Positions 15,288-22,811 of a stretch of 22,811 nucleotides of DNA are shown here, in pieces. Position numbers and translations under genes: made by a program. The stretch lies in contig CAYLRE010000042.1 in assembly GCA_964385715.1 (NCBI GenBank), positions 1-22,811 of the forward strand. The letters run 5' to 3'. The notes below the pieces were generated by a model, which saw only the letters and a program-made list of their open reading frames with translations, made no database searches and was not told the DNA's origin. Positions within the stretch are counted from its first letter, which is position 1. Every line of letters begins with the position of its first letter. The DNA comes from MB-PLM-2 sp964385715 (GTDB lineage Bacteria > Planctomycetota > Planctomycetia > Pirellulales > UBA7805).

Positions 15288-17561
15288 ATGAAACTCAGCT
15301 TCGGTAAGAAGAGCAAGAAACCACAAAACGACGCCGAGACCGATGTCGATGTCGATGATGACGTTGATATCGAGGAAGAGGACGACGTTGCCGAAGAGAA
15401 ACCCAAGGCCAAGAAAAAGGCCAAGTCAGACGGCCCGGGCGCCCAACAGTTTTTCATCGACCATGGTGAAAAGATTGCCCTCGGCCTCGTGGCTATCCTA
15501 GCCGGATGGATCATTTACTCCTCGATCGGGCAGCTCGAAGTAAAGAAAGGGTACTCACCCGACAAACTTTCCAGCAAAGCGAACAGCGTTAAAGGGCGTA
15601 TGGCGAGTAACCCCAGTCCGCCGCTCCCGGACAGCGAGGTGATCCCCGAAGGAGGCCGCACGCCTCTCGACGCCTCCAAGTACTCCATGAAGCCTTGGGA
15701 TATCGTGCTGGTCCCGCGTACGAAGCGGGGGGATCCTCAGTATCTACCTGTCACACAGGTGGTCGCAGATGCAGACATTCCGCTCTATTACGTGACCAAG
15801 AGAATGCATGTTGGTCGCGCTGGCCGAGTGCCGCAGCTTCCGCAGGAGGAGCTCGATCGGCGAGAGGAAAGGCTCGCCAAGAAGAAAGCCCAGCGCGAAG
15901 AAAAGGCAAAGGCCCGAGATGCAAAGGAAAAGAATAAACTTCGCGCGTGGAAGCGTCGCGAGTTGAACAAGATTCGAAAGAAAAAGCTTGAAGGGGACGA
16001 AAAGAAAGAAGAAGAGGCAAAGATCAATCGACAGTACAACCGCAAGCTGGCTGATCTCGAAGGAGACAACGCGTCTCTTAGCGAAAGCATGACGGTCGAC
16101 CTGCCGGCTGGATTCCGCCTCGGCGGCGTCTCTCCACCGGCACAACCCGAAGACGGCAAGCGTCGCCGCAAGAAGGATGTCAAGGAAGTACTCGTCGAAG
16201 CTCGACCGTTCGTCGTCGTTAAAGGCTTGCTTCCTCTTCAGGCACAACAGGCGATCTACGATGAGGTCTTTGCTAAGGCCTTTCATTTCAGCCCCCAACG
16301 GGACCGTCCACAGTATGTAGAAGCCCGCCTGTGGAGGCTTGAGGTACCCAAGAACGCCGACCTAGAAAACCTCGACTGGTCCAAGGCCAAGCGAATCGAC
16401 TACAAGAGAATTGGCGTGATGAACAACAAACTCCCCAAGGCCGAGGCAATTGGCAATTGGGCGGTACGTGCCAAGGAAGTCATCGACCCGCGCTACGTTC
16501 ACGACGAAACAAGTCGCTATAAGTCCGGCCTCGGCGCCCTGACAAAACCCCTCGGCCCTCGAGTTTATAGCTCGTGGAAGGTCAATGGGATGGCAACGCA
16601 CCCGGCGGTTCCGCTGGCTTCCAGAAGAAAACCGAAGCCCCGCCCCGCCCCGGAAGCAGCTGTCGAAGCTACTCCGGCGAAGCCAGATCGAGAGGAAATC
16701 GAAGAGCCGGTAGACTCGCTTGAGGACGATCTCGAAGACGATCTTGTCTCGGACGAGGATACGACTGAAGACGAAACGGAAGAGGAGCCCGAACAGCAGG
16801 ACGACGAAGACGAGACCGCCGTCGTCGAAGAAGCTGTGGCGGCCGAGGTTAGCGAACGGCTTGTGCGCGTCTTCGACTACACGGTCAAGCCCGGCAAGTA
16901 CTACGTCTATCGAATCGGCGTAGCACTGCGCAATCCGAACAGCAGAAAGTTCAAGGAAATCAAGGACCAGAATGTCGAACATCCCGAGAATCGCGACGCG
17001 ACATTCTTGCCCAAGTCTTGGGATGACACTGTCTGGAGCGAACCAACACAACCCGTCTACGTGCCGACCGGTGAATCGCTGATGGCGGAACGAATTATCA
17101 ATGCAATTCCAGGCGTACAAGAACAGGAAGTTGACGTGATCGCCAGGGCGATCGACTTAGGTACCAACGACCTGCTCCAGATGCGATTGCAGCTACGGCG
17201 AGGCGGCATGCTTGCCGGACGTGGCGCCGGGATCACCATCGATCCGGTCGCCAAGACCACGCACCGCAATCCGGAGGCAGATCTGGTCACCAGTATGACG
17301 CTCATCGATATGCGAGGAGACCAAGAGTTCAAAACGGGCTCCACTCCCACGGAGTGCCTCTACGTCGATGAGCGAGGAAACATTTCGGTTCGTCGATCGG
17401 ATCAAGATCGACGAGACGTAGAGCAGTTCGTTCGACTAGAAAAGCTGTTCAAAGAGAATGCCGGACAGCTCGCGGCGGAAGAAGGCGAAGGCGGTGACGA
17501 CGAAGGGGAACTCGGCTTCGGCGAAGATGACGACGACGATTTTCCCTTCCCGGATGAATAA
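15288..17561 (+). CDS. Large single-pass membrane protein of the pilus-type cluster, function unknown
   Basis: I do not recognise a domain in these 757 residues. What can be seen is an acidic then basic cytoplasmic N-terminus (Asp/Glu 16-37, Lys 38-47), one membrane helix (about 62-82, ALGLVAILAGWIIYSSIG) and a periplasmic stretch with PWDIVLVPR. A highly charged probable coiled coil spans about 185-262. A globular part with FVVVKGLLPLQAQQAIYDEVF (308-328) follows, then an almost purely acidic linker (468-520), a second globular part starting ERLVRVFDYTVKPGKYYVYRIGV (523-545) and an acidic tail. GAAGGA lies eight bases before ATG 15288. The same strand, 229-base gap and shared one-helix topology tie it to the PilMN and PilO-like genes. 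It might play the PilP or scaffold role, but no homology supports that. Confidence 0.85.
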   Translation: MKLSFGKKSKKPQNDAETDVDVDDDVDIEEEDDVAEEKPKAKKKAKSDGPGAQQFFIDHGEKIALGLVAILAGWIIYSSIGQLEVKKGYSPDKLSSKANSVKGRMASNPSPPLPDSEVIPEGGRTPLDASKYSMKPWDIVLVPRTKRGDPQYLPVTQVVADADIPLYYVTKRMHVGRAGRVPQLPQEELDRREERLAKKKAQREEKAKARDAKEKNKLRAWKRRELNKIRKKKLEGDEKKEEEAKINRQYNRKLADLEGDNASLSESMTVDLPAGFRLGGVSPPAQPEDGKRRRKKDVKEVLVEARPFVVVKGLLPLQAQQAIYDEVFAKAFHFSPQRDRPQYVEARLWRLEVPKNADLENLDWSKAKRIDYKRIGVMNNKLPKAEAIGNWAVRAKEVIDPRYVHDETSRYKSGLGALTKPLGPRVYSSWKVNGMATHPAVPLASRRKPKPRPAPEAAVEATPAKPDREEIEEPVDSLEDDLEDDLVSDEDTTEDETEEEPEQQDDEDETAVVEEAVAAEVSERLVRVFDYTVKPGKYYVYRIGVALRNPNSRKFKEIKDQNVEHPENRDATFLPKSWDDTVWSEPTQPVYVPTGESLMAERIINAIPGVQEQEVDVIARAIDLGTNDLLQMRLQLRRGGMLAGRGAGITIDPVAKTTHRNPEADLVTSMTLIDMRGDQEFKTGSTPTECLYVDERGNISVRRSDQDRRDVEQFVRLEKLFKENAGQLAAEEGEGGDDEGELGFGEDDDDDFPFPDE

Positions 17562-17576
17562 ACAACCGATTCATCC
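17552..17576. other. Perfect hairpin across the stop codon between convergent genes
   Basis: GGATGAAT (17552-17559) and ATTCATCC (17569-17576) form an 8-bp stem with a 9-base loop. The stem overlaps the TAA of the 757-residue protein gene and sits 12 bases from the end of the convergent App1-like gene. There is no U-tract. It could be a weak bidirectional terminator. Confidence 0.4.
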
Positions 17577-17587
17577 AGAGCAAGGAA

Positions 17588-18763
17588 CTAGCGGCCGCTG
17601 ATTTCCGCCGGTTCGTCGAATAATTGCCAGCGATCAGATGGGACGTCGCGGAAAACGGCGGTGATCCTGTCCGCGCTCATCTCAGCGCCCCGGACGTTGC
17701 GTATTAGTACGCGATCCACTTGAGCCGGGGACTCTCGCAAAATTTGGCCGTAGACCTCGGGATCCTTCTGGGTGGAATCCCCCACGAGGATAAATCGGCG
17801 GTGCGGAAAAGCGGTCAGAATCCGGCGAATCGCATCCAGCTTCAAATCGACCGAGGTATGAAAAAGCTCTAACGTGCTCGGCTCGGCGAGCCTCCACTTC
17901 TTTAAGTGGAACGTTCCTTCTGGGAACCCTACCTGTCGAAAGAATCTAAGCAGCGGTCGATAGAGCTGCCACGGACTGGCCGAGACATAGTGGAACGCAG
18001 CTCCCTGGTCGGCCCAACGGCGGTACAACTCCGGCATCCCATCAACCGGATGATATCTGCGTGCCAAGACATTGGTCACAAGCCGCGACTTGTCGACCAC
18101 GTCGGAAACCTTGATGGTGTCGTCGATGTCGGAGATGACCGACACCCCTTCTGGTTCGATTAATGTCACGCACCCACGGTACTGCCGCTCACACGACGCC
18201 GGCGTAACCGCCTCGAAGGGTAGCCAGCCGACGGCATTTGTCCCGGCAGTCGCAGGCCGAACTGCCTTATCCGCCATCAGGCTAGCTACCAATTCGGCAG
18301 AAACGCGTACAGCTGAGCGAAAGTGACCGTCCGCGGCGGAGAGGCCAACCTTGAACTTTTCGCCACCAATGCGAACGGAAACGCTCCTGTCCCCCTTGTT
18401 GTCGACAAGAAACGACCAAAATCGACGACGAAAGAGCGTCTGATCGACGGAACTGTCATTGCGAGGCATCAGGCTGCGGGCCATCCGCACCGCCAGATCT
18501 CGTTTCCGCGAGGTAAATTCGGGCCGGAAAACGATACCATGGATATCGAGTAGCCAGCCGGAGTGCCCGCCGGCCCCCATAATCTGCCCCGCGTTCGTCT
18601 CCGACGCCCTGGTCGCTCGCCAACCGAATGTCGGATAGAAGACGATTCGCTCGTCGGATTGCAACTCTCCCACCTGGCAAACTCTCCCGATTCCAAAGGT
18701 CTCGTTATCCGCAAAACAACCTAGACGCCCCCACAAATCAGAGCATCGCCCCGCGAAACCCAT
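17588..18763 (-). CDS. App1-type (DUF2183) phosphatidate phosphatase family protein
   Basis: The C-terminal half is a HAD-like domain of the App1/DUF2183 family, named after yeast App1, a phosphatidate phosphatase. The motif SDIDDTIKVSDV (211-222) gives the DxDxT nucleophile and acid pair, followed by FHYVSASPWQLY (258-269). Lys308 in the VDLKLDAIRRIL segment and the metal-binding GDSTQKDPEVYG (328-339) complete the site. The N-terminal half begins with the ERIVFYPTFGWRATR segment typical of this family. At 391 residues it is a usual bacterial length. ATG 18763 has GGAG about ten bases upstream. A later GTG or TTG near residues 31-34 is an alternative start, because the first 30 residues look poorly conserved in character. 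The natural substrate in bacteria is not established. It converges with the pilus-type cluster, with 26 bases between stop codons. Confidence 0.85.
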   Translation of the reverse strand: MGFAGRCSDLWGRLGCFADNETFGIGRVCQVGELQSDERIVFYPTFGWRATRASETNAGQIMGAGGHSGWLLDIHGIVFRPEFTSRKRDLAVRMARSLMPRNDSSVDQTLFRRRFWSFLVDNKGDRSVSVRIGGEKFKVGLSAADGHFRSAVRVSAELVASLMADKAVRPATAGTNAVGWLPFEAVTPASCERQYRGCVTLIEPEGVSVISDIDDTIKVSDVVDKSRLVTNVLARRYHPVDGMPELYRRWADQGAAFHYVSASPWQLYRPLLRFFRQVGFPEGTFHLKKWRLAEPSTLELFHTSVDLKLDAIRRILTAFPHRRFILVGDSTQKDPEVYGQILRESPAQVDRVLIRNVRGAEMSADRITAVFRDVPSDRWQLFDEPAEISGR

Positions 18764-18902
18764 GGCGCACCAACTCCGATGGGTGGCATTCTAGCCGAGT
18801 CGCCTGCGACGTCGAACCAGGTGTCAGTGGTCCAAAACAACAGCGAGTCACCTGAATTTTCCCATCGGAGAGCAAGATTGGGCCCGCTCGTTGATTAGCC
18901 CC

Positions 18903-18917
18903 TTCGAAATGTTCGAA
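18903..18917. promoter_or_regulatory. Candidate operator: two TTCGAA palindromes
   Basis: TTCGAA ATG TTCGAA places two identical 6-bp palindromes nine bases apart, making a larger dyad. It is about 140 bases upstream of the App1-like gene. A dimeric regulator site is possible; chance is not excluded. Confidence 0.3.
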
Positions 18918-18942
18918 AGACGCGGCCGCTGGGCGAAATTGT

Positions 18943-18969
18943 AGGGGCCGAGTATATTGAGGGGCCGAG
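18943..18969. repeat. 10-bp direct repeat in the App1-carA gap
   Basis: AGGGGCCGAG occurs at 18943-18952 and again at 18960-18969, 17 bases apart start to start. The AT-rich TATATTG lies between them. On the minus strand the spacer reads TATACT, close to a -10 hexamer, but no -35 partner is evident. Confidence 0.4.
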
Positions 18970-19022
18970 AAACGCCCACTACTGGCTGGTCGCAGACGGG
19001 TCGATTGGCTTGGTGTGCGCAT

Positions 19023-19063
19023 AAAAAAAGGAGGGTTCCCGTTCGCCGGGACAGGAACCCTCC
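19023..19063 (-). terminator. Intrinsic (rho-independent) terminator, leftward
   Basis: On the minus strand GGAGGGTTCC and GGAACCCTCC form a perfect 10-bp stem (19063-19054 with 19039-19030) around a 14-base loop, followed at once by seven T residues (19029-19023). The plus strand has the A run on the wrong side, so the terminator acts only on leftward transcripts. The nearest gene to its right, carA, runs rightward, so it terminates no annotated gene. Confidence 0.9.
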
Positions 19064-19150
19064 CAAACTTGGCTGTCCGAACTATTCAAGAGCACTCAAT
19101 CAGTTCGGAGACCCACAGCCGTAAGAAACCTATCGGACAGAAACGGTGCG
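19023..19150 (-). ncRNA. Candidate structured small RNA or attenuated leader upstream of the terminator
   Basis: Reading leftward, the roughly 80 bases before the terminator contain a strong hairpin. GGCTGT (19120-19115) and CCGAAC (19109-19104 region) pair with GTTCGG and ACAGCC (about 19082-19071), giving 12 bp with a 6-base bulge GGGTCT on one side and a loop of about 20 bases. A competing 8-bp pairing joins CTGTCCGA (19140-19133) with TCGGACAG (19080-19073), so two folds exclude each other. No open frame of note lies here. The 5' end is unknown and is placed by structure; no convincing promoter was found to its right. It could be an independent small RNA of about 110-150 nt, or a 5' leader of the App1-like gene controlled by attenuation. 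It matches no RNA family I can name. Confidence 0.55.
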
Positions 19151-19248
19151 CGACTTTACTTCAGATTGACTAGACGGAACGAACTGCGGTGGAACGCACG
19201 TTGAAGAATCGTTTTTTAAATCCAACTTGAGAGCAAAGAAGGATTGGT

Positions 19249-20397
19249 ATGAGCGAACGAGTGGTTGCCAAGTTAGCGTTGGAAGACGGTACCGTTTATA
19301 CCGGGACATCGTTCGGCGCAAGTGGTGAGGTCGACGGGGAAGTCTGCTTTAATACTTCCATGACCGGTTACCAAGAAATCTTGACCGATCCGAGTTACTG
19401 CGGTCAGATTGTAACGATGACGTACCCGCTAATCGGCAACTACGGCGTCACGGACGAGGATCTCGAAAGCCCCAGGCCGCATCTTTCCGGATTCATCGTG
19501 CGAGAAAATAGCCGAGTCGCGAGCAATTTCCGAGCCCAAGACGCCCTGGTCGACTACCTCAAACGCTGGAATGTCGTCGCCATCGAAGGCATCGACACGC
19601 GGGCATTGGTGCGAAGAATTCGCAATTCCGGAGCCATGAAGGGCATTCTCTCGACCGAAGACTTGGACGACGAGAGCCTCGTCGCCAAGGCTAAGGCGAG
19701 CCCTGGTCTCGTCGGACGTGACCTAATCCGCGAGGTCATTACCGACGAAACGGCCGAATGGACGGAGTCACTCAGTCGTTGGTCGCGTCTCGAAGAAAAC
19801 GCTACAGAGACCGATGAAACCGCAGACCGGCCGCATATCGTCGCGCTCAACTACGGCATGAAGTGGAATATCCCTAGGCACTTGGTTGATGAGGGCTTTC
19901 GCGTAACCGTCCTACCCGGGACCGCCTCGGCCGAAGATGTGCTGGCCCAGCAGCCTGACGGTGTCTTCCTGTCGAATGGACCGGGCGATCCGGAACCTTT
20001 GACCTATGCGATCGACACAATTCGTGAGATTTTGGGTAAAGTCCCGGTGTTTGGCATCTGCCTAGGACACCAGCTGCTCTCACTGGCCTGTGGTGCGAAG
20101 ACCTTTAAGTTGAAATTCGGCCACCGCGGCGCGAATCAACCCGTTCAGGACCTGGCCACCGGCGTCGTGGAGATCACCTCGCAAAACCACGGTTTCGCGG
20201 TCGATGAAGAATCGCTGCCCGAGGAACTTGAGGTCACCCACCGAAACCTCAACGACGGCACTATCGAAGGCGTCCGCCACCTCAATTTCCCGGCGTTCAG
20301 CGTGCAGTATCACCCGGAAGCTTCGGCCGGACCGCACGACAGCCAGTATCTATTCAAGCGATTCTGGGAATTGATTCAGCCATCGGTCGCCAGCTAA
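19249..20397 (+). CDS. carA: Carbamoyl-phosphate synthase small (glutaminase) subunit
   Basis: This subunit hydrolyses glutamine and passes ammonia to the large subunit CarB, feeding arginine and pyrimidine synthesis. The CarA-specific N-terminal domain is clear: LEDGTVYTGTSFGA, EVCFNTSMTGYQEILTDPSY (31-50), YPLIGNYGV (59-67). The class I glutaminase domain has LSNGPGDPEP (241-250), the nucleophile Cys271 in FGICLGHQLL and the His355/Glu357 pair in QYHPEA. At 382 residues it equals the E. coli length. The tyrosine in LNYGMKWNI replaces the more usual phenylalanine. AAGGA (19239-19243) lies five bases before ATG 19249. carB is not within the following 2.4 kb, so it must lie elsewhere. The leader upstream overlaps, on the opposite strand, the candidate small RNA. 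Confidence 0.97.
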   Translation: MSERVVAKLALEDGTVYTGTSFGASGEVDGEVCFNTSMTGYQEILTDPSYCGQIVTMTYPLIGNYGVTDEDLESPRPHLSGFIVRENSRVASNFRAQDALVDYLKRWNVVAIEGIDTRALVRRIRNSGAMKGILSTEDLDDESLVAKAKASPGLVGRDLIREVITDETAEWTESLSRWSRLEENATETDETADRPHIVALNYGMKWNIPRHLVDEGFRVTVLPGTASAEDVLAQQPDGVFLSNGPGDPEPLTYAIDTIREILGKVPVFGICLGHQLLSLACGAKTFKLKFGHRGANQPVQDLATGVVEITSQNHGFAVDEESLPEELEVTHRNLNDGTIEGVRHLNFPAFSVQYHPEASAGPHDSQYLFKRFWELIQPSVAS

Positions 20398-20405
20398 AAT
20401 GAGGC

Positions 20406-20457
20406 GCCGGCCAGACCGCTGGTCGGCGACGTGGCGGTGAACATGCTAGCCACGTCG
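20406..20457. other. Two tandem hairpins after carA
   Basis: The first, GCCGGCCAG (20406-20414) with CTGGTCGGC (20419-20427), has one G-U pair and a 4-base loop. The second, CGACGTGGC (20427-20435) with GCCACGTCG (20449-20457), is a perfect 9-bp stem. No U-tract follows. They start 9 bases after the carA stop and may end or protect its transcript. Confidence 0.45.
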
Positions 20458-20490
20458 GTGCCTTCATCGGTTCTAGTATGAGCGGCGGGT

Positions 20491-22811
20491 ATGGGTCGAA
20501 TCCGATCATCCTTCGTTGTCTTGGCCTCTAAAGGCCGCTGCCGTGCTACCGCTGGCGTCCTGGCCACCGCATTTCTGTCACTCACGACAATCTCGGCCAG
20601 CGCGGCCGATCTTTCGATCGATTTTGAGACCGATATTCGTCCGCTGCTGGTCAACAAGTGCCAGAAGTGTCACGGCCCCAACAAGCAAGAAGGTGGCCTT
20701 CGCCTCGACTCTCACGCTGCGGTGCTCTCTGGTGGAGACTCTGGCCCGTTGCTGGCTCTGCAGGACTCCGGACACAGCCTGCTGATGGAAGCCGTGCGGC
20801 GAGAATCCCTCGAAATGCCGCCGGACGAACCACTTCCGGCCAAAGACGTGGCCCGGCTCGCCCGCTGGGTTGCCGCTGGCGCCCCTTGGCCCAAGGTCGA
20901 CGCTCCTCTGCGGAATCATAGAACATTCACGGAGGAGGAACGCCAATTCTGGTCACTACGTCCGATTTCGAAACCGACCGTACCCGCTGCCGACACGCAA
21001 GGTTGGGCCCGCGGCGTTATCGACCAATTCGCTTGGCGGCAGTTGGCCCAACAGAACAAGCAGCCGGCCCCAGAGGCCAATCGCTACGAACTGTTGCGGC
21101 GACTCTGCTTCGACCTGTGGGGAATGCCTCCGTCGCGGAAACAGATCGATACCTTCATCGCCGATCAGAGGGATGATGCCTATGAGCGATTGGTCGATCG
21201 GCTGCTAGCCAGCCCTCGCTATGGAGAACGCTCTGCTCAGCACTGGCTCGACCTGGTCCGCTACGCCGACTCCGATGGTTTCAAGCGGGACGATCCACGC
21301 CCTCATGCTTGGCGATATCGCGACTATGTGATTGGTGCCTTCAACAAGGACCTTCCCTACGACAAATTCGTAGCCGAACAACTTGCCGGCGACGAAATCG
21401 CTCCTGACAACGCGGACGTCGTTGTTGCCACTGGCTACCTGTACTGTGGCATCTATGAATCGAATCAGGCGAACATCTGGACACAGCGAATCGATTTGCT
21501 CAACGACATCACCGACGTCACTGGGGACGTCTTCCTGGGACTCAGCATGTCGTGTGCTCGCTGTCACGATCACAAGTTCGATCCCATTCTCCAAGAAGAC
21601 TACTATCGCCTGCAGGCGTTCTTTACGCCGCTCGTTCTCAAGGGAGCGACCACACTCCATACTCCCGAGCAGGAAGCGCAACGAGCCCGCTGGAAGGAAT
21701 CGACCGCGGATGTTCGCAGCCGCCTGGATAAGATCGTGGTGCCGCATATGAACGCCATGCGGAAGTCGCGCATGGACCGGCTCGACAGAAAGCTCCAAAA
21801 CCTGGCCGCCAGAGACGCCAGCACCCATTCGCCGTTTGAGAAGACGGTCGCCGCTCTGATCGATCGACAGATCAACCACAAGAGCTACGATCTTCTCGCC
21901 CAAATGAACGACGAAGAACGCGGCACGATTCGCAAGCTGGAAAAGGAACTCGCCAAGTACGACGACGAGCGTCCCAAGAATGTGGTGGCCGCTCATATCG
22001 CGGCCGACGTCGGTGCCGAGGCACCCCCAACGCACATTCCCGGCCACGCAAACCCGCGTGATATCTTGCCAGGACCATTGAGTATTCTCGACACGCGGCC
22101 GTTCGTGATCGAAACGCCCGCCGCCGCTCCCACTTCCACCGGGCGTCGCTCCGCACTCGCTCGCTGGCTCACCAGTAGCGATAACCCGCTCACAGCCCGA
22201 GTGATGGTCAATCGGGTCTGGCAGCACCACTTCGGCGAAGGCCTGGTCTCCACGCCGAGTAATTTTGGCATCACTGGCGAGTCGCCACGCGATGCCAAGC
22301 TTTTGGATTACCTGGCCACTCGATTCGTGGAAGAAGGCTGGAGCCTCAAGAAACTGCATCGAGAAATCGTCCTCTCGGCAACGTACCGGCAGCAAAACGA
22401 CGGCAGCAATAACACGCCCTGGCGATTCCAGCCTCGCCGCTTGGAGGGCGAACAGCTACGCGATGCCTTGGTCACGCTGGCCGATCAACTCGACGTCACG
22501 GTCGGTGGCCCCGCCCAGGACGACGACAGCAATCGCCGCAGCATTTACCTGAAGAAACTACGCAACTCCCCGCTGACCATGTTCGCCGTCTACGACGTGC
22601 CGGAACGAATCGACTCGGTCGCCAAACGCGATGTCACGACGACCCCCGTCCAAGCCCTACTCGCCATGAACGATCCCGAACAGCAACGGCGTGTTCAGGC
22701 GATTGTCGAGCGTGTGCACCAGCGAGCCGATGGCGACAACGTGAAGTTGATCAACGAGATGTTCTTGTCGATATTCAATCGCCCGCCGACACCGGAAGAT
22801 CAGCAGGCCTG
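20491..22811 (+). CDS. Exported haem-binding DUF1549/DUF1553 protein with planctomycete cytochrome C domain (partial)
   Basis: The frame is open from ATG 20491 to the window edge, giving 773 residues with the C-terminus missing. A signal peptide ends near ISASA at residue 38. It is followed by a planctomycete-type cytochrome C domain with CQKCH (57-61) and the usual FETDIRPLLVNKC, GGLRLDS, MPP contexts. DUF1549 (about 185-390) includes LLRRLCFDLWGMPPS, AQHWLDLVRYADSDGF and a second haem-type motif CARCH (355-359) in LGLSMSCARCHDHKFDPI. DUF1553 begins near residue 550 with LARWLTSSDNPLTARVMVNR and WQHHFGEGLVSTPSNFG. A charged, probably helical segment lies between the two domains. Such proteins are periplasmic, occur in many copies in Planctomycetota and often neighbour a DUF1501 gene. 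Their biochemical role is unsettled, with links to polysaccharide degradation proposed. There is no clear Shine-Dalgarno. Confidence 0.93.
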   Translation, partial: MGRIRSSFVVLASKGRCRATAGVLATAFLSLTTISASAADLSIDFETDIRPLLVNKCQKCHGPNKQEGGLRLDSHAAVLSGGDSGPLLALQDSGHSLLMEAVRRESLEMPPDEPLPAKDVARLARWVAAGAPWPKVDAPLRNHRTFTEEERQFWSLRPISKPTVPAADTQGWARGVIDQFAWRQLAQQNKQPAPEANRYELLRRLCFDLWGMPPSRKQIDTFIADQRDDAYERLVDRLLASPRYGERSAQHWLDLVRYADSDGFKRDDPRPHAWRYRDYVIGAFNKDLPYDKFVAEQLAGDEIAPDNADVVVATGYLYCGIYESNQANIWTQRIDLLNDITDVTGDVFLGLSMSCARCHDHKFDPILQEDYYRLQAFFTPLVLKGATTLHTPEQEAQRARWKESTADVRSRLDKIVVPHMNAMRKSRMDRLDRKLQNLAARDASTHSPFEKTVAALIDRQINHKSYDLLAQMNDEERGTIRKLEKELAKYDDERPKNVVAAHIAADVGAEAPPTHIPGHANPRDILPGPLSILDTRPFVIETPAAAPTSTGRRSALARWLTSSDNPLTARVMVNRVWQHHFGEGLVSTPSNFGITGESPRDAKLLDYLATRFVEEGWSLKKLHREIVLSATYRQQNDGSNNTPWRFQPRRLEGEQLRDALVTLADQLDVTVGGPAQDDDSNRRSIYLKKLRNSPLTMFAVYDVPERIDSVAKRDVTTTPVQALLAMNDPEQQRRVQAIVERVHQRADGDNVKLINEMFLSIFNRPPTPEDQQA

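Noticed and set aside
14930..15514. Minus-strand frame containing PDPYF pentapeptide repeats
   Set aside because: The peptide repeat is only the antisense reading of the 15-bp DNA repeat, whose unit is a multiple of three; the frame overlaps two real genes on the plus strand.
19023..19140. Known RNA families (signal recognition particle RNA, T-box leader, tmRNA) for the candidate small RNA
   Set aside because: The conserved SRP GGAAGGA-type loop, the T-box GGGTGG motif and any tmRNA tRNA-like ends are absent, so no family name is given.
21205..22395. Minus-strand frame of 396 codons opposite the DUF1549/DUF1553 gene
   Set aside because: It is antisense to strongly recognisable domains on the plus strand.

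Overview
The window (about 58% GC by eye) looks like a chromosomal segment of a planctomycete, most likely of the Pirellulales group. The strongest marker is the partial gene at the right edge. It encodes an exported protein with two CxxCH haem motifs and the paired DUF1549/DUF1553 domains that are greatly expanded in Planctomycetota. Loose operons, weak Shine-Dalgarno sequences at several genes and very acidic or Lys/Arg-rich tails on membrane proteins fit the same assignment. I see no phage, insertion sequence, CRISPR array, tRNA or rRNA.

Left part (1-6700): a carbon-starvation-type peptide/pyruvate transporter gene (cstA, minus strand, cut by the window edge) is divergent from a plus-strand series. 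That series is thioredoxin reductase (trxB), a divergent Nramp-fold transporter, asparaginyl-tRNA synthetase (asnS) and a small exported rhodanese-like gene broken by a one-base frameshift.

Middle (6700-11060, minus strand): a likely three-gene transcription unit reads right to left. It holds a large GH38 (alpha-mannosidase)-like protein whose catalytic aspartate position looks replaced, cytidylate kinase (cmk) and a 1-acylglycerol-3-phosphate acyltransferase (plsC).

Pilus-type cluster (11350-17580, plus strand): a sigma70-like promoter and a leader of about 230 nt precede three genes. The first encodes a natural fusion of a PilM-like actin-fold protein with a PilN-like membrane protein. The second encodes a single-pass PilO/Amuc_1100-like protein. 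The third encodes a 757-residue single-pass protein with no recognised domain. A 15-bp tandem repeat lies between the second and third genes. Together they look like the inner-membrane platform of a type IV pilus-like or type II secretion-like envelope machine. No secretin (PilQ), motor ATPase or pilin gene is in the window.

Right part (17588-22811): an App1-type (DUF2183) phosphatase gene on the minus strand is separated from carA (plus strand) by 485 bp. This gap contains a textbook intrinsic terminator pointing leftward with no coding gene upstream of it, preceded by a second strong hairpin. That is good evidence for an unannotated small RNA or an attenuated leader on the minus strand. carA (carbamoyl-phosphate synthase small subunit) is followed by the DUF1549/DUF1553 haem protein. 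The strongest candidates for something undescribed are the PilM-PilN fusion cluster, the minus-strand RNA at about 19023-19150 and the probably inactive GH38-like protein.
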